Shown: positions 1 through 5,735, numbered from the stretch's first letter. The stretch: 5,735 nucleotides of DNA from Hyphomicrobiales bacterium (GCA_025356765.1 JANXRO010000406.1:1-5735), one strand, 5' to 3'. Translations and numbers: made by a program. Notes: generated from the letters alone by a model not told the origin.

Positions 1-404
1 TGATGAATGCTGATGAAATTGTCATCACCGCAACGCCAGAATTGCCCAGCTTGCGCAACACGAAAAACTTGGTTGATTTGCTGAAAGTGGGCAGGCCCAA
101 TGATCGCCAGCCGCGTTTGGTTTTAAACCAGGTTGGTGTGCCTAAACGGCCCGAAATTCCATCAGCAGATTTTGCCAAGGCGCTTGGCCTTACACCCAGT
201 GCGATTATTCCACATGATCCACAAAGCTTTGGCTTGGCCCAAGGCAATGGCCAAATGATGTTTGAAGTGGCCCCCAAGGCCAAGGCCACCGAAATATTGG
301 GCCAATTGGCAGAAATTTTGACGGGTGCCCATAAGCCACCCATCAAAAAAGCTCGTTTTGCTATGCCGAGCATTTTGCAAAAATTCACTGCGCTAAAAAA
401 ATAA
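1..404 (+). CDS. cpaE: CpaE/TadZ pilus-localisation ATPase, C-terminal part (5' end outside window)
   Basis: This is the last ~133 residues of the ParA/MinD-like ATPase CpaE (TadZ), which in the family places the Tad/Flp pilus machine at its site on the inner membrane. The frame is open to the left edge, so the in-frame ATG at base 3 is an internal codon and not the start. The visible part matches the late ParA-like fold: the segment DEIVITATPELPSLRNTKNL (residues 4-23 of the fragment) is the strand and helix after the catalytic core, then comes PRLVLNQVGVPKRPEI (about residues 37-52) and the helix with SADFAKALGL. The Walker A region lies upstream of the window. The tail is basic (PPIKKARF...LQKFTALKK). 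It ends 15 bp before cpaF, so the two are almost certainly co-transcribed. Identification rests on these motifs plus the cpaF-tadB-tadC context and is strong; the fragment alone would be harder to tell from other MinD-like proteins. Confidence 0.9.
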   Translation, partial: MNADEIVITATPELPSLRNTKNLVDLLKVGRPNDRQPRLVLNQVGVPKRPEIPSADFAKALGLTPSAIIPHDPQSFGLAQGNGQMMFEVAPKAKATEILGQLAEILTGAHKPPIKKARFAMPSILQKFTALKK

Positions 405-419
405 AAGGACAAGTCCACC

Positions 420-1898
420 ATGTTCGGCAAGAAAACTGAAACCACACTTTCTCCCGGTCTAAGCGCACCGCCAAAGCCCGCCAGTGTGGCACCACAACAC
501 CATGTGCCAGTAGCGGGTGCTGCAGTTCCAGATTTGAAAGTTGCTGCCAAACCAACGGGAATGGCCGTTGAACCAGCGAAGCCTTCGGCTGATCAGCGCC
601 AAAAATCTGAATCTTATTATGATATCAAAAGCACCATTTTCAATGCGTTGATTGATGCCATTGATTTAACCCAACTTGGCCAGCTTGACCGCGAAGCCGC
701 GCGCGATGAAATTCGCGACATTGTAAACGAAATCATCTCGCTGAAAGATGTGGTGATGTCGATTGCCGAGCAAGAAGAATTGCTCGAAGATATTTGTAAC
801 GACGTTTTAGGCTATGGCCCGCTGGAGCCATTGCTGGCGCGTGATGACATCGCCGACATTATGGTCAATGGCGCTGGCGCTGTGTTCATCGAAGTTGACG
901 GCAAGATGCAAAAGACCGGAGTTCGCTTTCGCGATAACTCGCAGCTTTTGAATATTTGCCAACGCATTGTGAGCCAGGTTGGCCGGCGTGTTGATGAAGC
1001 AAGCCCGATTTGCGATGCGCGTTTGCCCGATGGTTCACGCGTGAACGTTATTGCACCACCGCTTGCCATTGATGGTTGTGCGCTGACAATTCGTAAATTT
1101 AAAAAAGACCGTTTGCGCTTGGCAGATTTGACGAAATTCAAATCCATCACACCTGAGGGTGCCATTATTCTTGAAATTGTTGGCCGCGTGCGCTGCAATG
1201 TTTTGATTTCTGGTGGTACAGGTTCAGGCAAAACCACATTGTTGAATTGTTTGACCGGTGCGGTCGACCATGATGAACGGATCATCACCTGTGAAGACGC
1301 AGCCGAACTTCAATTGCAACAGCCCCATGTTGTTAGACTTGAAACGCGCCCGCCAAATTTGGAAGGCGAAGGCGCTATCACTATGCGCGATTTGGTGAAG
1401 AACTGTTTGCGTATGCGCCCTGAACGCATCATCGTGGGCGAAGTGCGTGGACCTGAGGCGTTCGATTTGCTTCAGGCCATGAACACTGGCCATGATGGTT
1501 CAATGGGCACGCTCCACGCCAACTCTCCACGTGAAGCCATTTCGCGTTTGGAATCGATGATCACCATGGGTGGCTTCTCGCTGCCTTCCAAAACCATCAA
1601 AGAAATGATTGTGGGTTCTATTGACGTGATCGTTCAGGCCTCACGCTTACGCGATGGCTCACGCAAAATTACGCACATCACCGAAGTGGTGGGCATGGAA
1701 GGTGACGTGATTATTACGCAAGATCTGTTCATCTATGACATTGTGGGTGAAGACGCCAATGGCAAGATTATTGGTGAGCATCGTTCGACTGGCATTGCGC
1801 GCCCGCATTTCTGGGACAGGGCCCGCTATTATAACGAAGAGCGCCGCTTGGCTGATGCTTTGGAAAAAGCTGAACAACGCAACAAGCCTATGAATTAA
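420..1898 (+). CDS. cpaF: CpaF/TadA family Tad pilus assembly secretion ATPase
   Basis: Complete 492-residue type II/IV secretion ATPase of the CpaF/TadA family, a cytoplasmic hexameric motor that drives Flp pilin polymerisation through the TadB/TadC platform. Residues 1-60 are a low-complexity Pro/Ala-rich linker. The N-terminal ATPase-associated domain follows (about 65-240, with GYGPLEPLL and DIMVNG typical of the family). The RecA-like core contains Walker A GGTGSGKTT (265-273), an acidic stretch CEDAAELQL (about 291-299), Walker B IIVGE (337-341, catalytic Glu341) and the His-box HDGSMGTLHAN (358-368). All key ATPase residues are present, so it should be active. The C-terminal STGIARPHFWDRARYY segment is also family-like. 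Length is normal. The ATG at 420 is preceded by AAGGA at 405-409, ten bases away. It sits 15 bp after cpaE and 16 bp before tadB, consistent with one operon. Confidence 0.97.
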   Translation: MFGKKTETTLSPGLSAPPKPASVAPQHHVPVAGAAVPDLKVAAKPTGMAVEPAKPSADQRQKSESYYDIKSTIFNALIDAIDLTQLGQLDREAARDEIRDIVNEIISLKDVVMSIAEQEELLEDICNDVLGYGPLEPLLARDDIADIMVNGAGAVFIEVDGKMQKTGVRFRDNSQLLNICQRIVSQVGRRVDEASPICDARLPDGSRVNVIAPPLAIDGCALTIRKFKKDRLRLADLTKFKSITPEGAIILEIVGRVRCNVLISGGTGSGKTTLLNCLTGAVDHDERIITCEDAAELQLQQPHVVRLETRPPNLEGEGAITMRDLVKNCLRMRPERIIVGEVRGPEAFDLLQAMNTGHDGSMGTLHANSPREAISRLESMITMGGFSLPSKTIKEMIVGSIDVIVQASRLRDGSRKITHITEVVGMEGDVIITQDLFIYDIVGEDANGKIIGEHRSTGIARPHFWDRARYYNEERRLADALEKAEQRNKPMN

Positions 1899-1900
1899 AT

Positions 1901-1905
1901 AAGGA
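1901..1905 (+). promoter_or_regulatory. Ribosome-binding site that decides the tadB start
   Basis: AAGGA lies between the cpaF stop and tadB. Two adjacent in-frame start codons follow, TTG at 1912 and ATG at 1915. The spacer is 6 bases to TTG and 9 to ATG, both workable, but ATG is the stronger codon, so 1915 is preferred. The same AAGGACAA sequence precedes cpaF. Confidence 0.65.
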
Positions 1906-1914
1906 CAAAGTTTG

Positions 1915-2925
1915 ATGTTTTTCGGCGATGATATCATAAGCACAGCAGTGATCGTTCTGGCGGCCTTGGCCGTGGGCGGGCTTGCTTTTGCAATCATCTC
2001 ACCATTTTTGGGAAGTGCTGCCAGTTCTTCGCGATTAAAAGCCATTTCAAAGGGCGAGGCCATCAAAAAAGAAGGCAATTCCTTTCGCTCACGGTTCCAA
2101 GAGGATTCAAAAGATTCGCGGCGCAAGCAAATTCAGGAATCGCTTAATGCGATCAGTGATCGTGAATTAAAGAAGAAAAAGCGGGCGACGTTGCGGGTTA
2201 AACTGGAACAGGCCGGACTTGAGATTTCAGTGCGGGCCTTTTGGACTTCATCGTTGATCCTGGGCGTTGTTCTGGCGCTTGCGTCCCTTATGTTGGGGGG
2301 CGATCTTTATATTGCGGGCGCTGCCCTGTTCATTGGCTTTTTGGGTTTGCCGCGTTGGATTTTGGGTTTTTTGCAACGCCGCCGTCAAAATATATTCTTG
2401 AATGATTTTGCTGATGCCATTGACGTTCTGGTGCGTGGTTTGAAATCTGGTTTGCCTGTCTCTGAGGCCATGAAAATTATTGCCCATGAATCTGGCCCAC
2501 CAGTTGGCCCTGAATTTTTGGAAGTTGTGGAAGGCCAGCGTGTTGGCATTCCCATTGATCAAGGTGTTGAACGCATGGTTGAACGCATGCCGCTGCCGGA
2601 GGTCAACTTTCTTGGCATTGTGATGACCATTCAGTCCAAAACCGGCGGCAACTTGTCGGAAGCTTTGGGCAATCTTTCACGGGTGTTGCGTGATCGTAAA
2701 AGAATGAAACAAAAAGTGCGTTCAGTCAGCCAAGAAGCAAAGTCTTCAGCGGCAATCATCGGTTCTTTGCCATTCGTGATTATGGGCATGCTGACGGTTT
2801 TGAACCCGAAATATCTACGGCCTTTGCTGGATACCAATACAGGCCACATTCTTATTATTTGCAGCGGGCTGTGGATGCTGACTGGCGTTCTGGTGATGCG
2901 CAAAATGATTAACTTCCAGATTTAA
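1915..2925 (+). CDS. tadB: TadB, Tad pilus inner-membrane platform protein (type II secretion F domain)
   Basis: A 336-residue integral membrane protein of the GspF/T2SSF superfamily. In the Tad system TadB pairs with TadC to form the inner-membrane platform that couples CpaF ATP hydrolysis to pilin extraction. Hydrophobic segments appear at about 10-32, 110-128, 131-153, 279-298 and 311-329. A basic, Lys/Arg-rich cytoplasmic stretch (about 41-100) sits between the first and second. The T2SSF domain is about 160-295, with the family pattern FADAIDVLVRGLKSGLPVSEA (about 165-185), a second amphipathic block EGQRVGIPIDQGVERM (206-221) and SKTGGNLSEAL (241-251). Length is typical of TadB. I start it at ATG 1915 rather than TTG 1912. 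The tadC ATG follows 19 bp after its stop. Assignment as TadB and not TadC rests on order and on the longer middle membrane region. Confidence 0.95.
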   Translation: MFFGDDIISTAVIVLAALAVGGLAFAIISPFLGSAASSSRLKAISKGEAIKKEGNSFRSRFQEDSKDSRRKQIQESLNAISDRELKKKKRATLRVKLEQAGLEISVRAFWTSSLILGVVLALASLMLGGDLYIAGAALFIGFLGLPRWILGFLQRRRQNIFLNDFADAIDVLVRGLKSGLPVSEAMKIIAHESGPPVGPEFLEVVEGQRVGIPIDQGVERMVERMPLPEVNFLGIVMTIQSKTGGNLSEALGNLSRVLRDRKRMKQKVRSVSQEAKSSAAIIGSLPFVIMGMLTVLNPKYLRPLLDTNTGHILIICSGLWMLTGVLVMRKMINFQI

Positions 2926-2944
2926 AAACGAGATCGAGGCGGCT

Positions 2945-3913
2945 ATGGAATTTTTTATGGGGCTTATGAAGGTTGAGGTTCTGATCACCTTGTTTGCTGC
3001 CTTTGCCGCATTTGCCACTGTGATCACCATCGCAGCACCGTTTTTTGAAAATGATAAATTAAGTGGGCGCATTAAAGTTGTAGCCACTGAACGTGATCGG
3101 TTAAAAGCCGCCCAACGCGCATCGCTTGAAGCCAACCGTGTGAATTTGCGTGACACCAAAAAAGCCGGTGCCTATGAGCAAATTGTGGAAGCGTTAAACT
3201 TGCGCAAAGTGTTTGAGGCTGAACCATCGCGCGAACTTTTGCGCAAGGCGGGCTTTCGCACAGAGCGCCACTTGATGACGTTTCTAGCGCTGCGCGTCAT
3301 TGTGCCCATTGTGTTTGGTGTTATTACTTTTGTTTATTGTTCAACACTGTTTGCCAGTCGGGTTCCGCCCAACATGCGCGTGAGTGCTGGTTTGATTGGC
3401 ATGGTTGTGGGTTTTTATACGCCCATTATTGCCGTTAAAAATATGGTTTCTAAACGCCAGGCCTCGATTAAAAAAGCGTGGTCTGATGCCTTGGATTTGC
3501 TGTTGATCTGTGTTGAAGCAGGCATGGCCTTAGAACCTGCGATGCAGCGCGTTGCCAAAGAAATTGGCAGCCAGTCTGTCCCCCTGGCTGAAGAAATGGC
3601 GCTGACTGTGGCCGAGCTTTCCTATTTGCCGGAACGCCGCAAGGCGCTAGAAAATTTGGCCAAGCGAACCGGACTTGAAACTGTGAAATCTGTTGTCACA
3701 AGTCTTATTCAATCGGAACGCTATGGCACGCCGCTTGGCTCGGCTTTGCGCGTTCTGGCACAGGAAAATCGCAATGACCGCATGGCCGATGCTGAAAAAC
3801 GTGCTGCGTCTTTGCCACCAAAGCTCACTGTGCCGATGATTTTGTTTTTCTTGCCAGTAATCTTCGTGGTCATCCTGGGCCCATCCATCATTCTGGTTCT
3901 GCATTCAAAATAA
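2945..3913 (+). CDS. tadC: TadC, second Tad pilus inner-membrane platform protein (type II secretion F domain)
   Basis: A 322-residue T2SSF-domain membrane protein, the usual partner encoded directly after TadB and thought to form a heteromeric platform with it. Hydrophobic segments lie at about 10-33, 112-134, 145-165 and 293-318. A charged cytoplasmic region (about 40-110) contains the short helix SRELLRKAGFRTERHL, common in this family. The T2SSF domain spans about 178-310: DALDLLLICVEAGMALEPAM (181-200), then EEMALTVAELSYLPERRKAL (216-235) and SERYGTPLGSALRVLAQE (257-274). The ATG at 2945 is preceded by GAGG at 2936-2939; Met5 and Met8 are alternative starts that would shorten the N-terminus before the first membrane segment. 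It is the last pilus gene here: no tadD follows, and the next gene runs head-on into it with one base between the stops. Confidence 0.95.
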   Translation: MEFFMGLMKVEVLITLFAAFAAFATVITIAAPFFENDKLSGRIKVVATERDRLKAAQRASLEANRVNLRDTKKAGAYEQIVEALNLRKVFEAEPSRELLRKAGFRTERHLMTFLALRVIVPIVFGVITFVYCSTLFASRVPPNMRVSAGLIGMVVGFYTPIIAVKNMVSKRQASIKKAWSDALDLLLICVEAGMALEPAMQRVAKEIGSQSVPLAEEMALTVAELSYLPERRKALENLAKRTGLETVKSVVTSLIQSERYGTPLGSALRVLAQENRNDRMADAEKRAASLPPKLTVPMILFFLPVIFVVILGPSIILVLHSK

Positions 3914-3914
3914 T

Positions 3915-4709
3915 CTATTGTCTGCGATTGAACTTTGAAATGCCGTGCTGGGTTTTATTCCAATGGAATGGATCCCAGACAAATTCCCACAGCGCCTTCC
4001 AGCCAGCAATGCTCATCAACAGCCAATAGATCGGCAGAGATGCGTGAACCCAGAATTGGTTTTGTCGGCGCTTGCGCTTCATGGCCATCACACCACTTAT
4101 TGTGGCAACAGCAAAACCCAAAAGCAGATTGGCAAGGAACAACCCGTTCAAAATCATATTGGGAATGGACGTGTGAAAGTTGGTCAAGCTGCCTTGATAA
4201 AGCTGATAAAGTGCCAAGCCTAAAAACACCGGGTGGAATGTTGCTGCAATGACAACGCCCAAGGTTGCGGCTTGCACCACCATGAAACCCAATAGGCCAA
4301 CTTCTTGCACCAGCAAGAATGGGTGGCGCATGTGCACCAGCCAGGTTTGCAGGAAGCCCTTGAGCCAACGTGAACGTTGGTGAACCCAATTTCGCATTTG
4401 GGTATTTGCTTCTTCATAAGTGATGGAAGGCAGCGTTGCCACGCCATAGCCAAAGCGCGCGAAACGAATGCCCAGATCAGCGTCTTCAGTGACGTTATAA
4501 GGGTCCCATCCTCCAATGGCGCGTAACGCATCTGCTTTAAAATGGTTTGACGTTCCACCCAATGGCAAAGGCAATTTCAATGCAGCCAGGGCTGGCAAAA
4601 TAACTCTGAACAGTGTTGCGTACTCAACGGCAAATTGGCGTGTGAGCGGTATTATGGCGCAAGTGCCACAAGGCCAGCGGAGGTCAAATCTTGATCTTCT
4701 CGGGTGCAT
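3915..4709 (-). pseudogene. Family 2 membrane glycosyltransferase, 5'-truncated remnant (C-terminal half)
   Basis: The reading frame encodes 264 residues, of which about 22-264 are clearly the C-terminal half of a processive GT2-type membrane glycosyltransferase (BcsA/NdvC-like architecture). Visible motifs are GGTSNHF (51-57), TEDADLG (74-80, acceptor/catalytic Asp region) and QRSRW (111-115, the QxxRW signature). Three hydrophobic segments follow (about 134-158, 186-208, 221-245), then the ending WDPFHWNKTQHG (246-257) seen in this group. Missing are the start of the GT-A fold, the nucleotide-binding DxD region, and any N-terminal membrane or GspE-N domain, which normally add several hundred residues. 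Residues 1-21 (MHPRRSRFDLRWPCG...) do not resemble the family; the first codons come from what looks like the end of an insertion sequence. It is probably inactive as an enzyme. The sugar substrate cannot be told from the sequence. Confidence 0.85.
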
Positions 4710-4720
4710 TACTTAATTTT
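4702..4720. repeat. Candidate left terminal inverted repeat of the IS1595-family element
   Basis: GGGTGCATTACTTAATTTT begins where non-element sequence appears to end. It contains both the stop codon (4709-4711) of the membrane passenger gene and the ATG (4707-4709) that opens the glycosyltransferase remnant. The family typically makes 8-bp target duplications, so the flank 4694-4701 (ATCTTCTC) would be the predicted duplicate beyond the unseen right end. The matching right repeat is not in the window, so this is inference only. Confidence 0.35.
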
Positions 4721-5272
4721 AGCCCCTGCAATCCATTGAGGTTTGGCTATATCGGTTACCCAAAGAAAAGGTGCCTCAGCTTCGCGGCTCCATCCGAGGG
4801 TTTCATATTCAACTTTGATAATTACGCTAAGAGATTTGATGCGAATTCCCTCTACACTTACCGGACAACGGTAGTTTTCAACGCCTTCGATGCCGATGGA
4901 CTCTGCTACGCCACCCGACATCTCATTATCACTCATGGTGAGGCCATGGTCATCCTCGTAGTTCTCGATAATGCATGTCCACCTGACGTTGCTCAACGAG
5001 AAGAAAGAACTTTCATTTTTGATCACAAAAGGCACTAAAAATGGAGAAGGGGAACCCATATTTGCGACTTCAATCTTTGGTCGCGCGTGAACGTAAATAT
5101 CCCAGAACACGAATAGGGAAGCCACCAGGCCCGAGATTTCAACAAGCCGAGCCCATGGGCTGGAAAGTATTTCTCTTAAGCTGCGCCTTGGCTTTTGGTC
5201 TAGGGATTTTGGAGGGGATCGCGGGTTTCGCTCTGTTCCTTTTAGTTTGTTTCGCCCTCTAGATTTCGGCAT
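4709..5272 (-). CDS. Hypothetical single-pass membrane protein, probable IS passenger
   Basis: A 187-residue protein I do not recognise by name. Residues 1-42 are strongly basic and Pro/Ser-rich (RGRNKLKGTERNPRSPP...KPRRSLREI). One membrane segment follows at about 43-61 (LVEISGLVASLFVFWDIYV). The positive-inside rule then puts the remaining ~125 residues outside the cytoplasm. That part alternates short hydrophobic strands (FLVPFVIKNESSFFSLSNVRWTC, IRIKSLSVIIKVEYETL) like an Ig-like beta-sandwich; Cys100 and Cys136 could form a disulfide. I start it at ATG 5272, whose A is shared with the TGA of the upstream small gene (TGATG); TTG 5275 is an alternative. This tight junction implies translational coupling. 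Codon use is foreign: of 13 Arg codons, four are CGA, four AGA/AGG and one CGG, whereas cpaF uses almost only CGC/CGT and no CGA. Function unknown. Confidence 0.7.
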   Translation of the reverse strand: MPKSRGRNKLKGTERNPRSPPKSLDQKPRRSLREILSSPWARLVEISGLVASLFVFWDIYVHARPKIEVANMGSPSPFLVPFVIKNESSFFSLSNVRWTCIIENYEDDHGLTMSDNEMSGGVAESIGIEGVENYRCPVSVEGIRIKSLSVIIKVEYETLGWSREAEAPFLWVTDIAKPQWIAGAKIK

Positions 5273-5511
5273 CAAATATTCTCTAGCCGTATGCCTTCTA
5301 ACTCTAATGCGGCAAGGCAGGCCAAGAAGAATGTTGCGGCAAAAGTGCCACGGCTGATCTTATTTGCGATAGAGGCCGCATTCTCATTGAAACCGTGGGC
5401 CTTGAGACGGTTTGCCAATTCCTCATAAGTTATGTCTGCACGGGTGATTTCGGCTTTTAGGAAGAGGCGGGCGCGATCTTCCCAACTTTTCTTGGGGGCT
5501 GTTTCTTTCAT
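5272..5511 (-). CDS. DUF6471 family small protein, helix-turn-helix-like
   Basis: A 79-residue, probably all-helical soluble protein matching the DUF6471 pattern as I recall it: an opening W-x-x-x-A helix (SWEDRARLFLKAEI, 9-22), TYEELANRL (28-36), then ANKISRGTFAATFFLACLAALEL (49-71). The arrangement TYEELANRL-turn-AASIANKISRG resembles the helix 2-turn-helix 3 of Cro/CI (XRE) proteins, so DNA binding is plausible but not shown. It is transcribed divergently from the IS1595-family transposase, with 83 bp between the first start codons, and is coupled through TGATG to the membrane-protein gene. Similar small genes occur beside IS1595 transposases to my recollection, which supports a passenger or regulator role. 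No convincing Shine-Dalgarno precedes ATG 5511; the upstream bases are almost pure A/T. No other Met start exists in the frame. Confidence 0.75.
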   Translation of the reverse strand: MKETAPKKSWEDRARLFLKAEITRADITYEELANRLKAHGFNENAASIANKISRGTFAATFFLACLAALELEGIRLENI

Positions 5512-5521
5512 TATTATATCT

Positions 5522-5532
5522 TATATGATATA
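5522..5532. repeat. Short AT palindrome in the divergent intergenic region, possible operator
   Basis: TATAT-G-ATATA is a perfect 5-bp inverted repeat around one base, lying just upstream of the DUF6471 start and about 7 bp left of the -35 box of the transposase promoter. In addition, the 8-mer ATATCTTA occurs directly repeated at 5516-5523 and 5561-5568, the second copy covering the proposed -10 box. Such sites could bind the adjacent HTH-like protein, but in sequence this AT-rich short repeats can arise by chance. Confidence 0.3.
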
Positions 5533-5538
5533 TTTATG

Positions 5539-5567
5539 TTGACAAGAGGATAATTCAATCATATCTT
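5539..5567 (+). promoter_or_regulatory. Sigma70-type promoter for the transposase
   Basis: A consensus -35 TTGACA (5539-5544) is followed after exactly 17 bp by TATCTT (5562-5567), a 4-of-6 match to the -10 consensus. Transcription would begin near 5574, leaving a ~20-base leader before the transposase start. The -35 box reads TTGTCAA on the opposite strand, so a divergent promoter for the DUF6471 gene could share it, though I find no -10 at a good distance on that side. Confidence 0.6.
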
Positions 5568-5594
5568 AAATGCAAGAAACATCGCATTAGAGAT

Positions 5595-5735
5595 ATGAAA
5601 ATGGCCCAACACTTTCTTCTTTCAAAATCTGCCAAAAGCCTGAGCCTCGCTCAAGTCTTTCGGCTGACTGATTTGGAAGCTGAGACAATGTTTCGTAAGG
5701 TGCGTTGGAATAAAACCAATGGCCAAGCCGTCTGC
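5595..5735 (+). CDS. IS1595-family transposase, N-terminal part (3' end outside window)
   Basis: Forty-seven residues are visible before the window ends. The opening MAQHFLLSKSAKSLSLAQVFRLTD and the segment FRKVRWNKTNGQAVC match the N-terminus of IS1595-family (ISXO2-like) DDE transposases. There, a short helical region precedes a zinc ribbon beginning RW..T.G.P.C..C; the final residue here is the first zinc-ribbon cysteine. The catalytic DDE-type domain lies beyond the edge, so intactness cannot be judged. Two in-frame starts exist, ATG 5595 and ATG 5601. The weak purine run TAGAGA (5588-5593) is only one base from the first but seven from the second, and family members commonly begin MAQHFLLS, so 5601 may be the true start. 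Expression is probably from the promoter at 5539-5567. Confidence 0.85.
   Translation, partial: MKMAQHFLLSKSAKSLSLAQVFRLTDLEAETMFRKVRWNKTNGQAVC

Larger units (their letters stand above)
4702..5735. mobile_element. IS1595-family insertion sequence with passenger genes, left portion (runs off the right edge)
   Basis: The element is inferred from three things. An IS1595-type transposase begins at 5595/5601 and is cut by the window edge. Two minus-strand genes with no link to pilus function sit directly upstream of it. The glycosyltransferase loses its 5' half right next to them. The left boundary is placed at GGG 4702 because many IS ends begin with G-rich bases and the passenger gene stops a few bases inside it. 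The right inverted repeat and target duplication are outside the window, so the boundary is a proposal that could shift by tens of bases, up to where glycosyltransferase homology ends at 4646. IS1595-family members are known to carry passenger genes. Confidence 0.6.

Noticed and set aside
3..5. ATG at the very start as the beginning of a 133-residue gene
   Set aside because: The frame is open to the edge and the protein begins in the middle of a ParA-like fold (a core strand), so this Met is internal to cpaE.
812..1493. Long minus-strand open frames inside cpaF
   Set aside because: cpaF is fully supported by ATPase motifs; these frames are antisense by-products of its codon pattern with no protein family signal.
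3901..3943. Inverted repeat GCATTCAAA / TTTGAAATGC around the tadC/glycosyltransferase junction as a bidirectional terminator
   Set aside because: The stem is AT-rich, has a one-base bulge and a loop of about 24 bases, and is not followed by a T run on either strand. It is too weak to call.
4691..5038. Plus-strand 115-codon frame opposite the membrane passenger gene
   Set aside because: It has no recognisable domain and starts without a ribosome-binding site across the proposed element boundary. The minus-strand gene has better protein features and is coupled to its neighbour.
5041..5262. Plus-strand 73-codon frame with a hydrophobic C-terminus
   Set aside because: It lies wholly antisense to the membrane passenger gene, whose membrane segment and basic tail explain the composition. 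There is no ribosome-binding site or family resemblance.
5513..5518. TATAAT on the minus strand just before the DUF6471 gene as its -10 box
   Set aside because: It ends one base before the ATG, so transcription would start inside the coding region. No alternative downstream start exists.
1..5735. tRNA, rRNA, CRISPR array, riboswitch
   Set aside because: No regularly spaced repeats, tRNA-like cloverleaf, or long structured leader was seen; apart from the 83-bp divergent region, nearly all bases are in coding frames.

Overview
The window looks like alphaproteobacterial DNA, most likely from a Rhizobiales/Hyphomicrobiales-type genome of middling GC. That inference rests on the gene order cpaE-cpaF-tadB-tadC and on the style of the encoded proteins; no rRNA or other strict taxonomic marker is present. 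It has two parts: a chromosomal Tad/Cpa (Flp) pilus locus, and a mobile element that sits in or beside a broken glycosyltransferase gene.

Positions 1-3913 (+ strand) hold the end of a Tad pilus operon: the C-terminal part of the ParA-like localisation ATPase CpaE/TadZ, the complete secretion ATPase CpaF/TadA, and the two inner-membrane platform proteins TadB and TadC. The genes are separated by 15-19 bp, with ribosome-binding sites in the gaps, and read as one transcription unit. Together they form the cytoplasmic motor (CpaF) and membrane platform (TadB/TadC) that polymerise Flp pilin, with CpaE positioning the machine. No tadD follows; the operon stops at tadC.

Positions 3915-4646 (- strand) carry the C-terminal half of a family 2, processive-type membrane glycosyltransferase that converges on tadC with a single base between the stop codons. 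Its N-terminal catalytic half is missing. Recognisable homology ends at about 4646, some 55 bp before what appears to be the left end of an insertion sequence (about 4702).

Positions ~4702-5735 are interpreted as the left portion of an IS1595-family element that runs off the window. On the + strand it starts a transposase (N-terminal 47 residues seen, beginning MKMAQHFLLS and ending just before the expected zinc-ribbon cysteines). Divergent from it on the - strand is a tightly coupled pair: a 79-residue DUF6471-type protein resembling a small HTH protein, then a 187-residue protein of unknown function with one membrane segment and a probable extracytoplasmic beta domain. The AT-rich 83-bp divergent region contains a good sigma70-type promoter toward the transposase, a short palindrome and a repeated 8-mer. 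This suggests, without proving, that the small protein regulates the transposase. The two minus-strand genes look like passengers of the element, and the membrane protein uses arginine codons quite unlike the pilus genes. The most interesting part of the window is this passenger module and the way the element's end supplies a new ATG to the glycosyltransferase remnant.
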